DNA from: Paracamarosporium sp. OC-R06-R3
Taxonomy: Eukaryota > Ascomycota > Dothideomycetes > Pleosporales > Didymosphaeriaceae
NCBI GenBank assembly: GCA_019828545.1
Contig: JACVRA010000258.1
Span: forward strand, 248,001-312,000
Reading direction: 5' to 3'
DNA: 64,000 nucleotides
Positions 10,801 through 21,493 of the stretch are shown piece after piece. Positions within the stretch are counted from its first letter, which is position 1, and each line of letters starts with the position of its first letter. Made by a program: the position numbers and the translations under genes. The notes under the pieces were generated by a model, which saw only the letters and a list, made by a program, of their open reading frames with translations, was not told the DNA's origin and did not search any database.

Positions 10801-12234
10801 ATGCCTACTCCACATCTTCCGGCTGAGATCCATAATATCATCTCATCTCACCTTGCTAGAGACGATTTATCTAGCTATCGAAGTGCAAGCAAGCGCCTCG
10901 CTGATATTGGTGCTCAGTATCTCTTTAGGGATCTGGCTTTCCATGCCAGCTATGCTAGTCTCAACCGCATAAAGAGCGTAGGAAACCACGATGAATTAAG
11001 ACATACTATCCAGACAGTCACGTGGGATACCAGCTCCCTTAGCTTAGATGCATGGGATTTTAACGAATGGAAAAACCGGATCCGAAGCCTAAGACGGCGT
11101 GAGCTAGCGGCGCTACGGGAGTCGTGGCACGAGCAGCTTTTGGACCACGACGCTGTGGAAGGATGCATGCAGCGGTTCTTATGGGATCAGTATGAGCGAT
11201 ACGCAAAGTTAGTTGCGGAAGAGCAGGACGTGCAAACACATCACCTAGAGGATGTGACGGATCTCTTCACCCCGTTCCCTAAGCTCAGAACCATCATCGT
11301 GGGGAAAAAAGAATACGAGTATGATGACGCCACGCCAGAGGATCTAGAACTCCAGTCGACTGAGCTCGTGAGAAGGGGCATGCTGCAGCGGCACTGTCGA
11401 GTGCCCTATAAGCACTGCACAGACATGTTCCCGCTCGTCGCAGCTCTGAACGCCGCGCAAACTTCCATCGGCCAGCTAGAAGCCATGAGCCTAAACTTCG
11501 GCGTCTTCGCACAGCCTGCGTACTCAGAGCACCTACAGCACGTGGATGTCTCGCAAATCACACGCCTCCACCTCCGCTTCTCCCTCCTCGACGCCTCCTC
11601 CGACCCCCTCGAATCCAGCATGAGCATCATGAACTGCAAGCGCGTCCTCCGCCACGGCCACATGCGGCACTTCCTGCAGAACTTCGAACGCCTGCAATCC
11701 CTCAGTCTAGACTTCGAATCCAGGTCCCTCGGAAACGGGCGCGCGCCCGTAGATCTCCGGGATGTGTTCTCCGCAGAGCACAACCACTCTTGGGCGTATC
11801 TCCGCGAACTCGCTATTTATCATGCTGATACCCCCGCCGAAACTTTCACCGAGCTGCTCGAGACTCATGCGTCATCCCTCAGACACCTGGCGCTCGGCGA
11901 TCTCTGCCTCGATCCGCCTGGCTCGTGGGAATCTATTCTCACGGATGTACAGGCTGTGCTGGAGCTTGACTCCGCTACGTTCAAGTTTTTCCTGTTTGAC
12001 GCGCGGATCGAGAATTTTTTGCGGGGAAGAAGCGCGATGTTGGGGTGGTATTGTGATAGCGAGGAGTGTGTCGAGGAGTCGTCTGAGTTGGGGCCGCGGA
12101 TGGAGGAGTTTATGGTTGAGGGGGGTGCATGTCCGTTGGGGGAGCAGAGGAAGATGGCGAGGGTGGTGGGGAGGTTGGAGGATGGGAGGGTGGATGATTG
12201 GGTTGGGGGGAGGAATGTTTCTGTTGTTACTTGA
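10801..12234 (+). CDS. F-box domain protein
   Basis: Single exon, 477 residues. Residues 4-45 (LPAEIHNIISSHLARDDLSS, then YRSASKRLADIGAQYLFRDL) form an F-box, the Skp1-binding element of SCF ubiquitin ligases. The remainder contains spaced leucine-rich stretches (for example ITRLHLRFSLLDASS, LQSLSLDFESRSL, LRELAIYHADTP), suggesting an irregular leucine-rich-repeat substrate-binding half, common in fungal F-box proteins. No transmembrane segment. The last 60 codons are G-rich. The substrate is unknown. The start lies right at the F-box, as usual for this group. Confidence 0.82.
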   Translation: MPTPHLPAEIHNIISSHLARDDLSSYRSASKRLADIGAQYLFRDLAFHASYASLNRIKSVGNHDELRHTIQTVTWDTSSLSLDAWDFNEWKNRIRSLRRRELAALRESWHEQLLDHDAVEGCMQRFLWDQYERYAKLVAEEQDVQTHHLEDVTDLFTPFPKLRTIIVGKKEYEYDDATPEDLELQSTELVRRGMLQRHCRVPYKHCTDMFPLVAALNAAQTSIGQLEAMSLNFGVFAQPAYSEHLQHVDVSQITRLHLRFSLLDASSDPLESSMSIMNCKRVLRHGHMRHFLQNFERLQSLSLDFESRSLGNGRAPVDLRDVFSAEHNHSWAYLRELAIYHADTPAETFTELLETHASSLRHLALGDLCLDPPGSWESILTDVQAVLELDSATFKFFLFDARIENFLRGRSAMLGWYCDSEECVEESSELGPRMEEFMVEGGACPLGEQRKMARVVGRLEDGRVDDWVGGRNVSVVT

Positions 12235-12251
12235 TGTGGGAGATAGGTCTT

Positions 12252-12268
12252 CTTTCTTTCTTTCTTTC
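12252..12268. repeat. (TTTC)n microsatellite
   Basis: About four TTTC units directly after the F-box gene, between two convergent genes. Confidence 0.8.
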
Positions 12269-12470
12269 TGATTTGATTGATTGTTTTATTTTGTTTACTT
12301 TGGCATTTTGGTTGGTTTTCCGGTAGCGTGGAGTTGCGGTCACGTCTTTACGAAGAACTCAAGGAAGTTGGCGCTAGGATAGCGCACATCCTTGTGCAGT
12401 TCGATTTGGTATCTCATATCCTGAAACACGCCGCTCAAAGCAAAACTGTTTACACAGCTTCCTCCTCTCT

Positions 12471-13651
12471 TCATTCTTTCTGGTTCACTTCACCAACACG
12501 TCCCTTATACCCTTCCAACCTACCAAACACATCAACACCATTACAGCAAACCCTACCATCCGCCCTTTCAATACTCGGTAATCCAATCTGCTCCAGCGCA
12601 AAACTAGCAGCAACATGCCCGTAGCACATCGCCTCGAGCACATCCCCGTCGCTTCTCTGCCACCCCGCTATATACCCCCCAAGAAACGTATTCCCAGCCC
12701 CAGTAGCATCCACAACTTTCCCAGCTCCCTCCTCATAAAACGGCGGCAGCCACTTTGGTGAGATCGTACTACTCATGAATACGGCACCATGCTCGCCTGC
12801 CCTTACGACCACTGCACCGTCCCCTTTCGGTCCAACTCCAGCCTCAATGAGAGCGCTGGCGCACCGCTCGAGATGTGCTGCGTCGAAGCTCTCACTAGAT
12901 GCACCTCCAAATAAGGCGTCTAGCTCGAGATGATTTGGTGAAAATACATCGACAAGCTTACATGCATTCAGAAATGCGTCATGATTTTCTGGTACGCAGG
13001 AGGATGGTAGAGGCTCCCAGACGAAGAAGGGGCGTTCTGCTGATTCGCCGCGGAGGACCAGGAGCTCGGGGATTTGGGTGAGGATCTCGGAGGGCGGGCC
13101 AAAGAGATGGAATGCTTTAGATTGGAGGAGGGTTGTATGAAGGAGGTCGGATGGATGCGGTTTTAGGGGTGGGTGGGTGTATGTGAAAGTCTTTGCTGGT
13201 TGGTGTTAGTGAATGTTGGTGAGATAGGACGTGTAGAGGGTGCGTCTTTTCTTAGGATATCTAAGAGCTGCAGGTTCTCATACACATGCACTATGCACAT
13301 AAAGTCTTTCTACCCATGCATAAATCGTTAGGAATCGGGAAACGTACGGCCAAATGTATCATCCATATACACTAACTTGCCACGGCTAGAAGCCTTCCCC
13401 TCCCGGATCTTGAAAACCGTCGTTGTGCCCCACTTTTCCTCAACAATCGTCCTCACGGGTGATGGAAAATCATACCCTGCAATAACAATACATCCCACGT
13501 GTGAGTTATCTTCAGAGAAGAGGCGTTGACCCAGCGTAACGAAGGACGCCGAGCCGCCGACAACGTCGCGTAAGGGCTCACGGTTGGGCATGTAGATATC
13601 GTCGATGATGAGCATACCCAAGGACACGCACGATATATGAGAGTCAGACAT
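12471..13651 (-). CDS. PfkB-family carbohydrate kinase, Mak32-like
   Basis: Two exons on the minus strand: 13651-13348 and 13195-12471, joined by a GTACGT..CAG intron; 342 residues. Ribokinase-fold kinases phosphorylate sugars or nucleosides. The N-terminal GGSASF (residues 32-37) is the glycine-rich substrate loop, and residues 264-275 (DATGAGNTFLGG) are the ATP-site signature near the C-terminus. In canonical PfkB kinases the seventh residue of that signature is the catalytic Asp; here it is Asn270. The length and layout resemble the fungal Mak32-like subgroup (in yeast Mak32 is needed for stability of a dsRNA virus-like element), but the substrate is not predictable. The 3' end faces the F-box gene. 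Confidence 0.85.
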
Positions 13652-14199
13652 TGTGAGATCAGTTTGGCGGAAAGGGTGGGTCTGGAGGAGAGAAAAGATG
13701 CGTATTGGCTCTGTCCAATCAAAGCGGAGGAGCGACGTGTTAGTCAGCGAGGGCTACTCGAGGTGGACATTTGCTTGACATATCTAGCGGCACGTTCAAT
13801 ATAAGTTCTGTGGCGGTCTAGTTTCTGGATTTCTTAAACTAGTTCGCAGCCGGTTTTGTTTACCGTTTTCAAGTATATGCTGTATGACTTTCATGACTAC
13901 ATCAGTGAACGAGCGCACCGCGCCTCACCAAATCCATAGCTCATAAAACTAGCCGTTTCCCTCAAGTCTAGGGTTCCAATATTCTAAATGTTCCACTTGA
14001 AAGACCACTTACCATAAGGTAGGTACGAGAACAGCTCACGTACAAGTTTTGGTCACGCTTTCCCTTTCAATTTTGTGGTGATTGTCTAGGGCATCTATTC
14101 TGCGGTTTGTTGATCCCTTTGCAGTCAAGTTATGATATGTTGTTCCGATCAGGAGGCTAACACCGAAATTTTTTCGGAGGAATACCGAAGCTCGCAAAT
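13652..14199. other. Intergenic between two minus-strand genes
   Basis: Contains the promoter of the PfkB kinase and the 3' flank of the next minus-strand gene. AT-richer than the genes. No supported frame. Confidence 0.5.
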
Positions 14200-16035
14200 T
14201 CATTCCATTCTCCTCCGTCTGAAGCGAACAATCCTCACTTCGTACTCAGTAGCGGAGTCATGCCAAGACTGATACGGTGCCCAAGGAGACTGAGGACTGT
14301 AAACCGGTGAGTACCCAGGAGAGTTATAAACCGGAGAGTACCGAGGAGAGTTATCAGGAAAGGTCGGACTCGGCAAATCGAGTGGTGGAGACATTGGGTC
14401 CTCGCGGGTTCCGGTACTGAGAGTACACCAAAAGTCGTCGCTTAACGCCATGGGGGAGAACGGGCCGTTGACTGGTGCTGAGTCGGAATTCGCTTGAGGT
14501 TCGGTATGGGATGCACCTTGTCCTCCTCCAAGCTCTGCCATCCCCACGCCCTCACCGCCAACATCGTCCATTGCTTCACCATCGTCCAAATCTTCCTCAC
14601 TGCTAACTTGATCTGGAATATCTTCATCAGAAGAGCTCTCGTCAGTGTCCATAGCTGCACTTCCGAGATCAGCATCCATCTCCCTGCCGTCGTCTTCATC
14701 GGTAGCTTCAGCCCACTTCAATTCCTCAACTTTTCCATTGAAAACCAACTCGTACTGCGTGTCCTTCAGCGGGAACTTCCAAGTCTTAGCACAGTCGACT
14801 ACGACTTCAAGCTGTCTCTTCTTCTCTAAAAATGTCTCAAGTATGAGCTCAAAGGTCTTCAGATCTGGCATGTTGCAGATGCTCGCACCCCACGTTCCGT
14901 CGTACGTTGGGTGCTGGCTGGCGCGCCTTTGTGCTGCCAGAGCAAGCATATCAGACAAAAGAGGTCTATGATCCTTGCCGCAAGCGGGATCTAGGGCAAG
15001 TTGTTCTTCGTTGTTGTTGGTGTTGGGGTCATCGGTCCAGGTCCACCAGTCTGTGCGTGTCCTGTTCTTAAGCGTCAGTCAACCATATCATGGTACTATC
15101 CTTTGTAGTGAGTATACATACATTCGGATAGTAAGACGAGTAAGTGGGCGAGCCACCATCGCGCGAGCGATGAAGTTGCCTTTTGTCTCCAGATAGTAAT
15201 GGCCAAGTTCATCGTCGTAATCTTGTAAATGGCAAGCATTGGGCAGCATCACCTTGTCTCCGTCTTCCGGATGCCAACCCTCAGTATCTTCACCGAATGT
15301 TGTGAGCCCAAAGTTATGTGAAGGTATCACCCCGTCCGTGCGATGCGTAGGGCGCGCAGCACTATAGAAGTGAGGAGCAACGTATGCACCCGAATGCTTC
15401 AATGTTGCATTCCATTGTGTGAGTTCATGATCTAGGTCTCCCGCTTCTAGTGAGATTTGTTGCAAACTTAGATCCACACGTTGGATCAAAGCATACTGCC
15501 ACTATATGCATTGTAAGTTCATGCCAATTTGTTTTACACAGGACAGTTACTAACAGGCGCGAGAAGCGCGAGGTTGGGACGTGATGGGCCAATATCGCGG
15601 TACGACAGGTAGCCTGGAGATTCAGACTCGAGTTAGTACAGAGCGGGAGAACCACAGGCCCGTGATTGTATAGACAATCTTTTTCCCGCAGCTTGGGTGA
15701 GCGGCCATACCATTGAGCAGCATTGGCAGACGGTACGTCTCCAGGTATACGGCCTTGCAAGTCTGGAGTAGCGCACAAGCAACATCAACTTCAGGGGCAT
15801 TCTCAGCGGAGCTTCTCCCAACTCTGAATGGGTTTTCGCTGCTTGGAGAGGGCGCCCCATCGTCTGCCATAGCATACTCGAAAATTAGATCACGAATCTC
15901 TTTCGGTAGGGCACCGTATAGTGGGCACTGTTTCTGCTGATCTACGTCGGAGAAGGGTGGCAAGTAGAACGCCAGAGGCTCTATCGGGCGGCCATAGAAA
16001 CAACAATCTTCTTTCACCTGGGAATATTTGCTCAT
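14200..16035 (-). CDS. F-box-like (2EXR/DUF7730-type) protein with acidic tail
   Basis: Four exons on the minus strand: 16035-15711, 15613-15555, 15501-15122, 15061-14200; 541 residues. The first exon carries CPLYGALPKEIRDLIFEYAM and, about 50 residues on, CALLQTCKAVYLETYRLPML, the paired signature of the large fungal F-box-like family. Splicing then gives GYLSYRDIGPSRPNLALLAP followed by WQYALIQRVDLSLQQISLE, a continuous family-like core, which is why I trust the small exon. After residue about 350 the protein becomes acidic (DDGREMDADLGSAAMDTDES) and ends in Pro/Ser/Tyr repeats (YSPVYNSPGYSPVYSPQSPW) resembling RNA polymerase II CTD-like heptads. Function unknown. The start at MSKYSQ could be later or preceded by another exon. 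Confidence 0.72.
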
Positions 16036-16864
16036 GCATTCGCAATTGTTGAGGCCATCGCTGTTGTGGCAGGGATAACTGTATCGTCGCTGTCCTCCAT
16101 AAGCGCTGCCTGATGTAATTGAGCGCTTCTGAGACGCGCACCTTCCACACCTTCGGGTATTGTTTCGGGATTTCGAGCTGCAGCGTAAACTCTTGGTCCG
16201 CCGTAGTGAGGGTAGAGTAAAGGTGTGAGGGTTGCGACGTTGTCGAGAGTCGAACCACACCTCAGCCCCAGCGTTGGTGAGGCTGTGTCGCAAGGGGCTG
16301 TTTAGTGGAGATGTGTGAGCTAGGCAACATTTTACATGGCCGACACCTTGCCTATTACGAGCAAGCGCGTTCCGCGAGTAGACAAGCTTTTCCTTACGGG
16401 AAAGGCGTCGACAGCGCTTACCATGGTTCCACCCCAAGACTGGTATAACTCTGGTAAACCTTCGCAGCGGTTATTCCAAACCGCGCCACCAGCGACAACC
16501 ACTACTCAGATTTTGGTTGAGCGTATCAAAGCGTTCTTTGACCATTTGCGCTACGGGTTGGGTTGATTGCACTGTTTTGCCCCCACGGTATTTAGATCGA
16601 GTAATGACTCAAGCGTTTCCACAACCAGATACTTGCACCTGTGCATCCATACTTTCAAGTTCTGTTGGAGTCGTGATAGTTCGTATTTTCAAAGAGATGA
16701 AAGCCTATTAATTAGGCACAGGGGTGCAATCCTGATCGGTTTTCAGAGTGAATCTTTTTCGTTGGTCTCGAGAACAAGGTAACTAGTCATTGAACCCCGT
16801 TATGGATGTGAAAATCCGTTCTGTCGGTAATACAGTGGACACTGCTCAGTAACCGTTCCAAGAC
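16036..16864. other. Intergenic with unexplained open frames
   Basis: Divergent upstream space. Open frames run on both strands for 200-370 bases, one of them (15890-16258, minus) overlapping the F-box-like gene's first exon. None has a domain I know. They may be an unrecognised upstream exon or chance. Confidence 0.35.
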
Positions 16865-17401
16865 ATGATCATGGAACCAAAGTGGGTCGTCCTACGAACA
16901 GGTAGGCTCGCAACTTTACATAGTATCAAAGTCTCTATAGACCTAAACAGACTGGAGCTACAGTACTGGTGCCAACAGTCTCCTGAGACAACACAGCATG
17001 CCCTAGCGCATCCGACCGATGAAAATTTGGTTCGGACTGTATGTTCGCAGATTCCCGGTGAAGTTGCCACGGCGAAGGAACCCAACGAGCGTCTTGTTAC
17101 AGTCATCGTGACAGAGAACCTCAAGTATGTCTTCACGTACACAAGCAGGAGAAGTCACGGTATCGATTTCAATCGCATGCGCGAGGTTATCAAGGTCTAC
17201 CTGGGTACGTTCCTAGGAGCCTACATCAGGGATGCGAAACAGGTCCTTAATTTAGACGGTGGTGGTAGCATCTTCATAGTTTGGGTGAAAAACGGTCATT
17301 ATGATGTCATTGCGGCGGGTGGGTTAATAAATGGGAATAAGCCTGGGCCGTCGTTCCGACCCCGAACTGTATCCACCATGGTCAGGCATTCGATCGAATG
17401 A
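16865..17401 (+). CDS. Possible NAGPA (phosphodiester glycosidase) domain fragment
   Basis: 178 residues. The C-terminal half contains VLNLDGGGSIFIVWVKNGHY followed by AAGGLINGNKPGPSFRPRTV, resembling the conserved LNLDGGGS...RxVxT core of NAGPA-type domains (phosphodiester glycosidase, the uncovering-enzyme family). A preceding helical segment, FNRMREVIKVYLGTFLGAYI, corresponds to the region ahead of that core. Family members are usually longer and often secreted; this frame has no signal peptide and seems to lack the N-terminal part of the domain. It may be the last exon of a gene whose 5' part is decayed or unrecognised, or a pseudogene. Confidence 0.5.
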   Translation: MIMEPKWVVLRTGRLATLHSIKVSIDLNRLELQYWCQQSPETTQHALAHPTDENLVRTVCSQIPGEVATAKEPNERLVTVIVTENLKYVFTYTSRRSHGIDFNRMREVIKVYLGTFLGAYIRDAKQVLNLDGGGSIFIVWVKNGHYDVIAAGGLINGNKPGPSFRPRTVSTMVRHSIE

Positions 17402-18619
17402 AGGCAGATCGATAGATGGAGGAAGATGATCAACAGAGTTAGCAGCGACTGCACTGCATCTGGCAGCTGAGAGAAATGTCGAAAGAACTGTGGCTACAAA
17501 TGGATATGTACATATGGATGGACACATGTATATAGAATACATGATACATGGAATGTGTACACAGCTGGCCCGTGTCTTGTAAAGTTATCTCGCCAACCGA
17601 AGAAGCGCAGCTGCAAATTATTAAAGTTGCGACTGAGGCTTCTAGAACTATATGCTATGACTTAGAAGAAAAAGAAAACCGGTGTTAAAACAATCTCTAT
17701 ATGTACCTTCCTTACGACAGAAGGACAAAAGAATTCATGCGCAATCCCAATCCGGCTCATAATGTCCTTGAGCTAAGAGTATGCGGCTGGAATATCCTTT
17801 TTGCCTCAACGATCACCCCATGATCGTCCAGCCTACCACGAACCTTAAAACAAGCTGCAGAAGCGCGGATCAGCTCGAAGAGTCGTGAACGCGATGCGAC
17901 AGAATTTTACAGTTGCTGCGCCCGTATTCTCTTTCATCTTCCTGTCACATTCAAGCTGCCCGTTGCATTTTTGGCATCTTTTGCGCCTTAACCCTTCTTT
18001 CTCCGGCATTTATCGGTCTATTATCGCTCACAATGTTGAACGTAGCTTGGCAGCATTTCACGAGACCCCACGTTTCAGGCAGAATGTGTTGGGAGAATGC
18101 ACCGGGATTGTTCCACAGAATCGGCAATATAAGCTTCTAAAACGACATGCGGAGATTTTCCATTAATGCAAACAAAAGGCAAACCCGCTTCATTTCCGCT
18201 CTTACTCATCGCATCATGAACACTGGCCACATTCTTCAGGCTATACGGAACCCGTAACAAGCCCCTAAGCCTCAACCCCTCGTGGCCCAAACATACCGGC
18301 TTGGGTAGCCTCAGCTCTCATGATATATCCGCAGAACAACTCACAACGCGGGCAGAACAGGTACTGGCAGAATGCACGAGATATGCGGCGCCATCCACTT
18401 GACGCAGTCACAGTTTCTGTGGCAAGGCACCGCCAGGCGACCAATCAACCGTCATTCGAGTAGCAGGGATGCAACTCTGCGCAACCACCACACCAACGTT
18501 TCTAGATTCCAGATTTACTCCCCACGCGACGCATGTGGTGCAGCTGGTCTGCATCTCGAATTTTCCTCGCATCGCTCGTTAAAACTTTACTATAATTGTA
18601 TGTCGTCGATCTCGTAATC
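17402..18619. other. Intergenic, nothing recognised
   Basis: 1.2 kb with short frames only. It is upstream of the surface-protein gene at 18620, and an A/T-rich stretch (ACTTTACTATAATTG) lies about 30 bases before its ATG. Confidence 0.45.
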
Positions 18620-20022
18620 ATGGTTTCTAGTAACAATGTAATGGTCTGGCTGTGTTGGATTGCGGTTCTGAATTTGAGGGGTGCTGAAGCGCAGGATGGT
18701 GATGGTGGTGGTGGAGGAGGGGGAGGAGGAAATGGATCGTCTGGAGATGGGAATGCGAATTTCGTAGGTGGCGATGGAAGGTTTGGTAATGATGACAATA
18801 AAGGCGGGAAAGGATTTGGCCATAGGAACAGACCGGTGAGTTGTGGCGCTATAACGCTGTTCTCCTATCAGCAATTCGCTTACTCTCCATGAAGGGCTTT
18901 CGGAAAGGTGGTCGGTTTGGGAAAGGAAGAAAAGGCCAGCAGCAAGGTAACGACCAAACCGCGACAGACAATCAAGATGGCGCAGAAAACAACGAAGTAG
19001 ACGAGGAGAGTTCGACTGCGCCTTCGTCTACAGCGGATCCAGCGGATCCAGCGCCTATAGCGACATCAACGGGCCCAGCCAGCATCACTACGGATACTTC
19101 CACACCTTTATCAGAGGCAGTTACTAGCCTCATCGCAGCGCCTTCATCACCTACCGAAACCTTTGAACAGCCTACCAGCATTGCAGACGCCTTCCCCGAG
19201 CCTCAGTCTGCCGCGCCAACTCTCGTTGGAATACCCTACGTCGCACCCTCCAGCAGCACAACAAACATCGAGATTCTGTCCTCTCAACCCGTACTAGCAC
19301 CAACCTCTTCTTTATCGCCAACTTCCTCACTTACAACCAGTCGACTTACCGTAACGACTTCAACCACCGTCTATGTGACTAGCCCTCCTCTTCCCCTACC
19401 CACATCCATTTCAGCAGAAGAACAATCGTCCGTCTTGACGCAAGCGACTCAAGCGCCATCCCTAGACCTTGCACCCCTCCCTGCTTCCTCAGTGAAGCCA
19501 CTCAGCGCGGGTGAGAAAGCTGGCGTAGGAATCGGTATTACCTTCGCGATCCTCATCATTGCAGGCGCAATCGCATACGAGCTCTACCGTCGACGCAAAA
19601 TGAAGGCCCAAGAGCGCCTTGAAAGCTCGATAGACAGTCAAGATGCTTCCCCTCCTCGCCGCACTCTCGCTCTCCCAGGATTTCTTGGTCCAAAAGATGC
19701 TCGCAAGCCGAGAACTGATCCTGAATGGAGTATCGAATCTGCGGAGAAGGTGTCCATTGTTCGTGCTGGGAGCGTAAAGTCTGTCGAGTCCCAAATGCGC
19801 CCCATGTCTCCTCGAGCACCCGGTCCCTTGCCGACAGGCCCAAAACCTACGTTTGCGGGCGCTGGAACCGAGGTCGTGAAAGTAGGCATGACGGTTCCGG
19901 AACGAAAACCAACTCCAGGACTTGCGAATCTGGCGTTGAGGGGTAATCCGCCGGTGTCACCAAGTGCGTTTCCGAGTCCGCCGAAGCCTGGAAAAACAGG
20001 CAGTTGGCCGTTGGCGGATTAA
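18620..20022 (+). CDS. Single-pass Ser/Thr-rich membrane protein (sensor-like)
   Basis: Two exons: 18620-18835 and 18895-20022 (GTGAGT..AAG, 59 nt); 447 residues. An N-terminal hydrophobic segment (MVMVSS-like start then WLCWIAVLNLRGAEAQ) looks like a signal peptide ending near residue 24. Next come a glycine run, a basic GFRKGGRFGKGRKG stretch, and a Ser/Thr/Pro-rich ectodomain to about residue 275. One transmembrane segment (GVGIGITFAILIIAGAIAYE, about 283-303) is followed by the positive-inside YRRRKMK and a proline-rich cytosolic tail of about 140 residues. This is the architecture of fungal cell-wall stress sensors and mucin-like receptors. I see no WSC or CFEM cysteine domain, so the ligand is unknown. 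It faces a gene of similar architecture. Confidence 0.78.
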
Positions 20023-20596
20023 TCGCGTCTGAATTATTTTTGGGTTCTTTTCCTCAGGAGTTTAGGTTGGACTGAGTTCCGGTGTAGGGTCCAATGTGTG
20101 CTGCGTTCCGAGAGAACTGGGTAAGGCGTACTGGATTGCGTCTTGATACCTCTGGGATGTGGCTCGCGCAATATTTACCTTTGGAATTTATTGCAGTATC
20201 TTCGGTGCAAGCGCGTTGTGCTTCTATATAACATGTGTCGAAATGTTTTTGTTGAGTTGCGGCGCTGTTTCACGTGCGTGTCGTCTACGCTTAATATAGA
20301 ACTCACATTTCCTAGGTTGCAAAGGGTTTGGCGTAGGTCCTGAAGGATGACAAACAGTGAAAGGGAATGACGCTCGCAGCATATGAAAGGCTATGGTTCA
20401 CCAAGAAGAACTATCAGAGGTACAGAAAGCATATATATATGCAAGAATTGGCCGTTTGATAAAAGTAGCGCTACGTGGGGAATCAAGCTTAGTCAATCAA
20501 CTAATCCCATCAGCACGTATAGATCCATCTCAGCGCCTCCTCATCTAAGCCTGTCAACACAGAGTACAAAAATCGCACTCTCCTTCCCTCCCCCAT
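20023..20596. other. Convergent intergenic region
   Basis: 3' flanks of two converging membrane-protein genes. No gene or repeat recognised. Confidence 0.5.
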
Positions 20597-21493
20597 TCAT
20601 CTGGGTACCACAAACTCCGGCAAATCATGAAGGCTAACATTTTCCATGCCTGCCACTCCACTCACATGTCCTCCACCATTAGCGGCAGCTCTGTGTTCTC
20701 TTTTATCCAACGCAGCAGCACCGTATTCTGAGCCAACCTTCTTCGCGTTCCGCTTTCGATTCCAGAAGAACATTCCAAGACCTATGAGCGCCAACCCAAT
20801 AATCGGCAACACCACTCCTATTGCGATTTTCGCAGATGCAGAGAGACCGCTATTCGTAGGCGGTGGCGGCGGCAGCGGCGGTGGAGTCGAGGACGGCGTC
20901 GAAGTTGGAGTCGAAGTTGGAGTCGAAGTCGGAGTCGAAGTCGGAGTCGGGGTCGATGATGACGTATCAGACGGTGCAGACACGGTGGAAGTCTGCGAAG
21001 CAGACGTTGAGCTTGTAGATTCTGTCGTTGAAGATTCTGTCGTTGAGCTTGTAGATTCTATCATCGAAGATGAAGTCGTTGATTCATCGAGCGCGATCGC
21101 GAACCTGCCGTTCTCCGTGTACGAGCATTCGTTGTCGACGCCTATGTCGCATATGGCGAGGTAGTAGTCGTCTCGGCCTGCGAGCACTCCCGAGGGCCTC
21201 CATTCGAATTCTCCAGTGTTATCGGTTGAATCTGGAGATTTTTTAGTTACACACGCTATGCTAGCAGCATCGCAAAAGGTAGACTTACCCGTGATAACGG
21301 TCATGGTGTTTGGTTCATTGTTGCCATAATACAACTCGATCCTTACTGGACCGCCAGTCCCAGCATCCCATCTGATTATTACGCTTCCTTCAGCGATGAT
21401 CGTGTCCCCGGCTGCCGGCTCCAATATCGGATTATTTCCATCGGCGAACGCAAAAGAGAAGAAAAAAATTGTAATAATAGCGAGTAATAACAT
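20597..21493 (-). CDS. Ig-like/Ser-Thr-rich single-pass membrane protein (Kre9/Knh-like N-terminus)
   Basis: Minus strand. The frame is open throughout, but 21288-21232 has a perfect intron structure (GTAAGT, CTAA branch, TCCAG, 57 nt, multiple of three); splicing gives 279 residues. A signal peptide (MLLLAIITIFFFSFAFA) precedes a compact domain (NPILEPAAGDTIIAEGSVII, RWDAGTGGPVRIELYYGNN) typical of the yeast Kre9/Knh1-type Ser-Thr-rich GPI-anchored membrane family. Removing the intron joins TVITG to DSTDNTGEFEWRPSG, as expected for that fold. Then come a Ser/Thr stalk with (TPTS)n repeats, a polyproline patch, a transmembrane helix (IAIGVVLPIIGLALIGLGMF) and a basic cytosolic tail. Likely a plasma-membrane, wall-facing protein. 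Confidence 0.8.
   Translation of the reverse strand: MLLLAIITIFFFSFAFADGNNPILEPAAGDTIIAEGSVIIRWDAGTGGPVRIELYYGNNEPNTMTVITGKSTFCDAASIACVTKKSPDSTDNTGEFEWRPSGVLAGRDDYYLAICDIGVDNECSYTENGRFAIALDESTTSSSMIESTSSTTESSTTESTSSTSASQTSTVSAPSDTSSSTPTPTSTPTSTPTSTPTSTPSSTPPPLPPPPPTNSGLSASAKIAIGVVLPIIGLALIGLGMFFWNRKRNAKKVGSEYGAAALDKREHRAAANGGGHVSGVAGMENVSLHDLPEFVVPR
20898..20945 (-). repeat. Four 12-bp tandem repeats coding (TPTS)n
   Basis: Four near-perfect 12-base units (GTCGAAGTTGGA, with T/C variation) in the stalk of the surface protein, encoding Thr-Pro-Thr-Ser. Likely to vary in copy number between strains. Confidence 0.85.

Noticed and set aside
15890..16566. Overlapping open frames on both strands, considered as a transposase relic
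   Set aside because: I could not match any catalytic motif, and no terminal repeats are visible.
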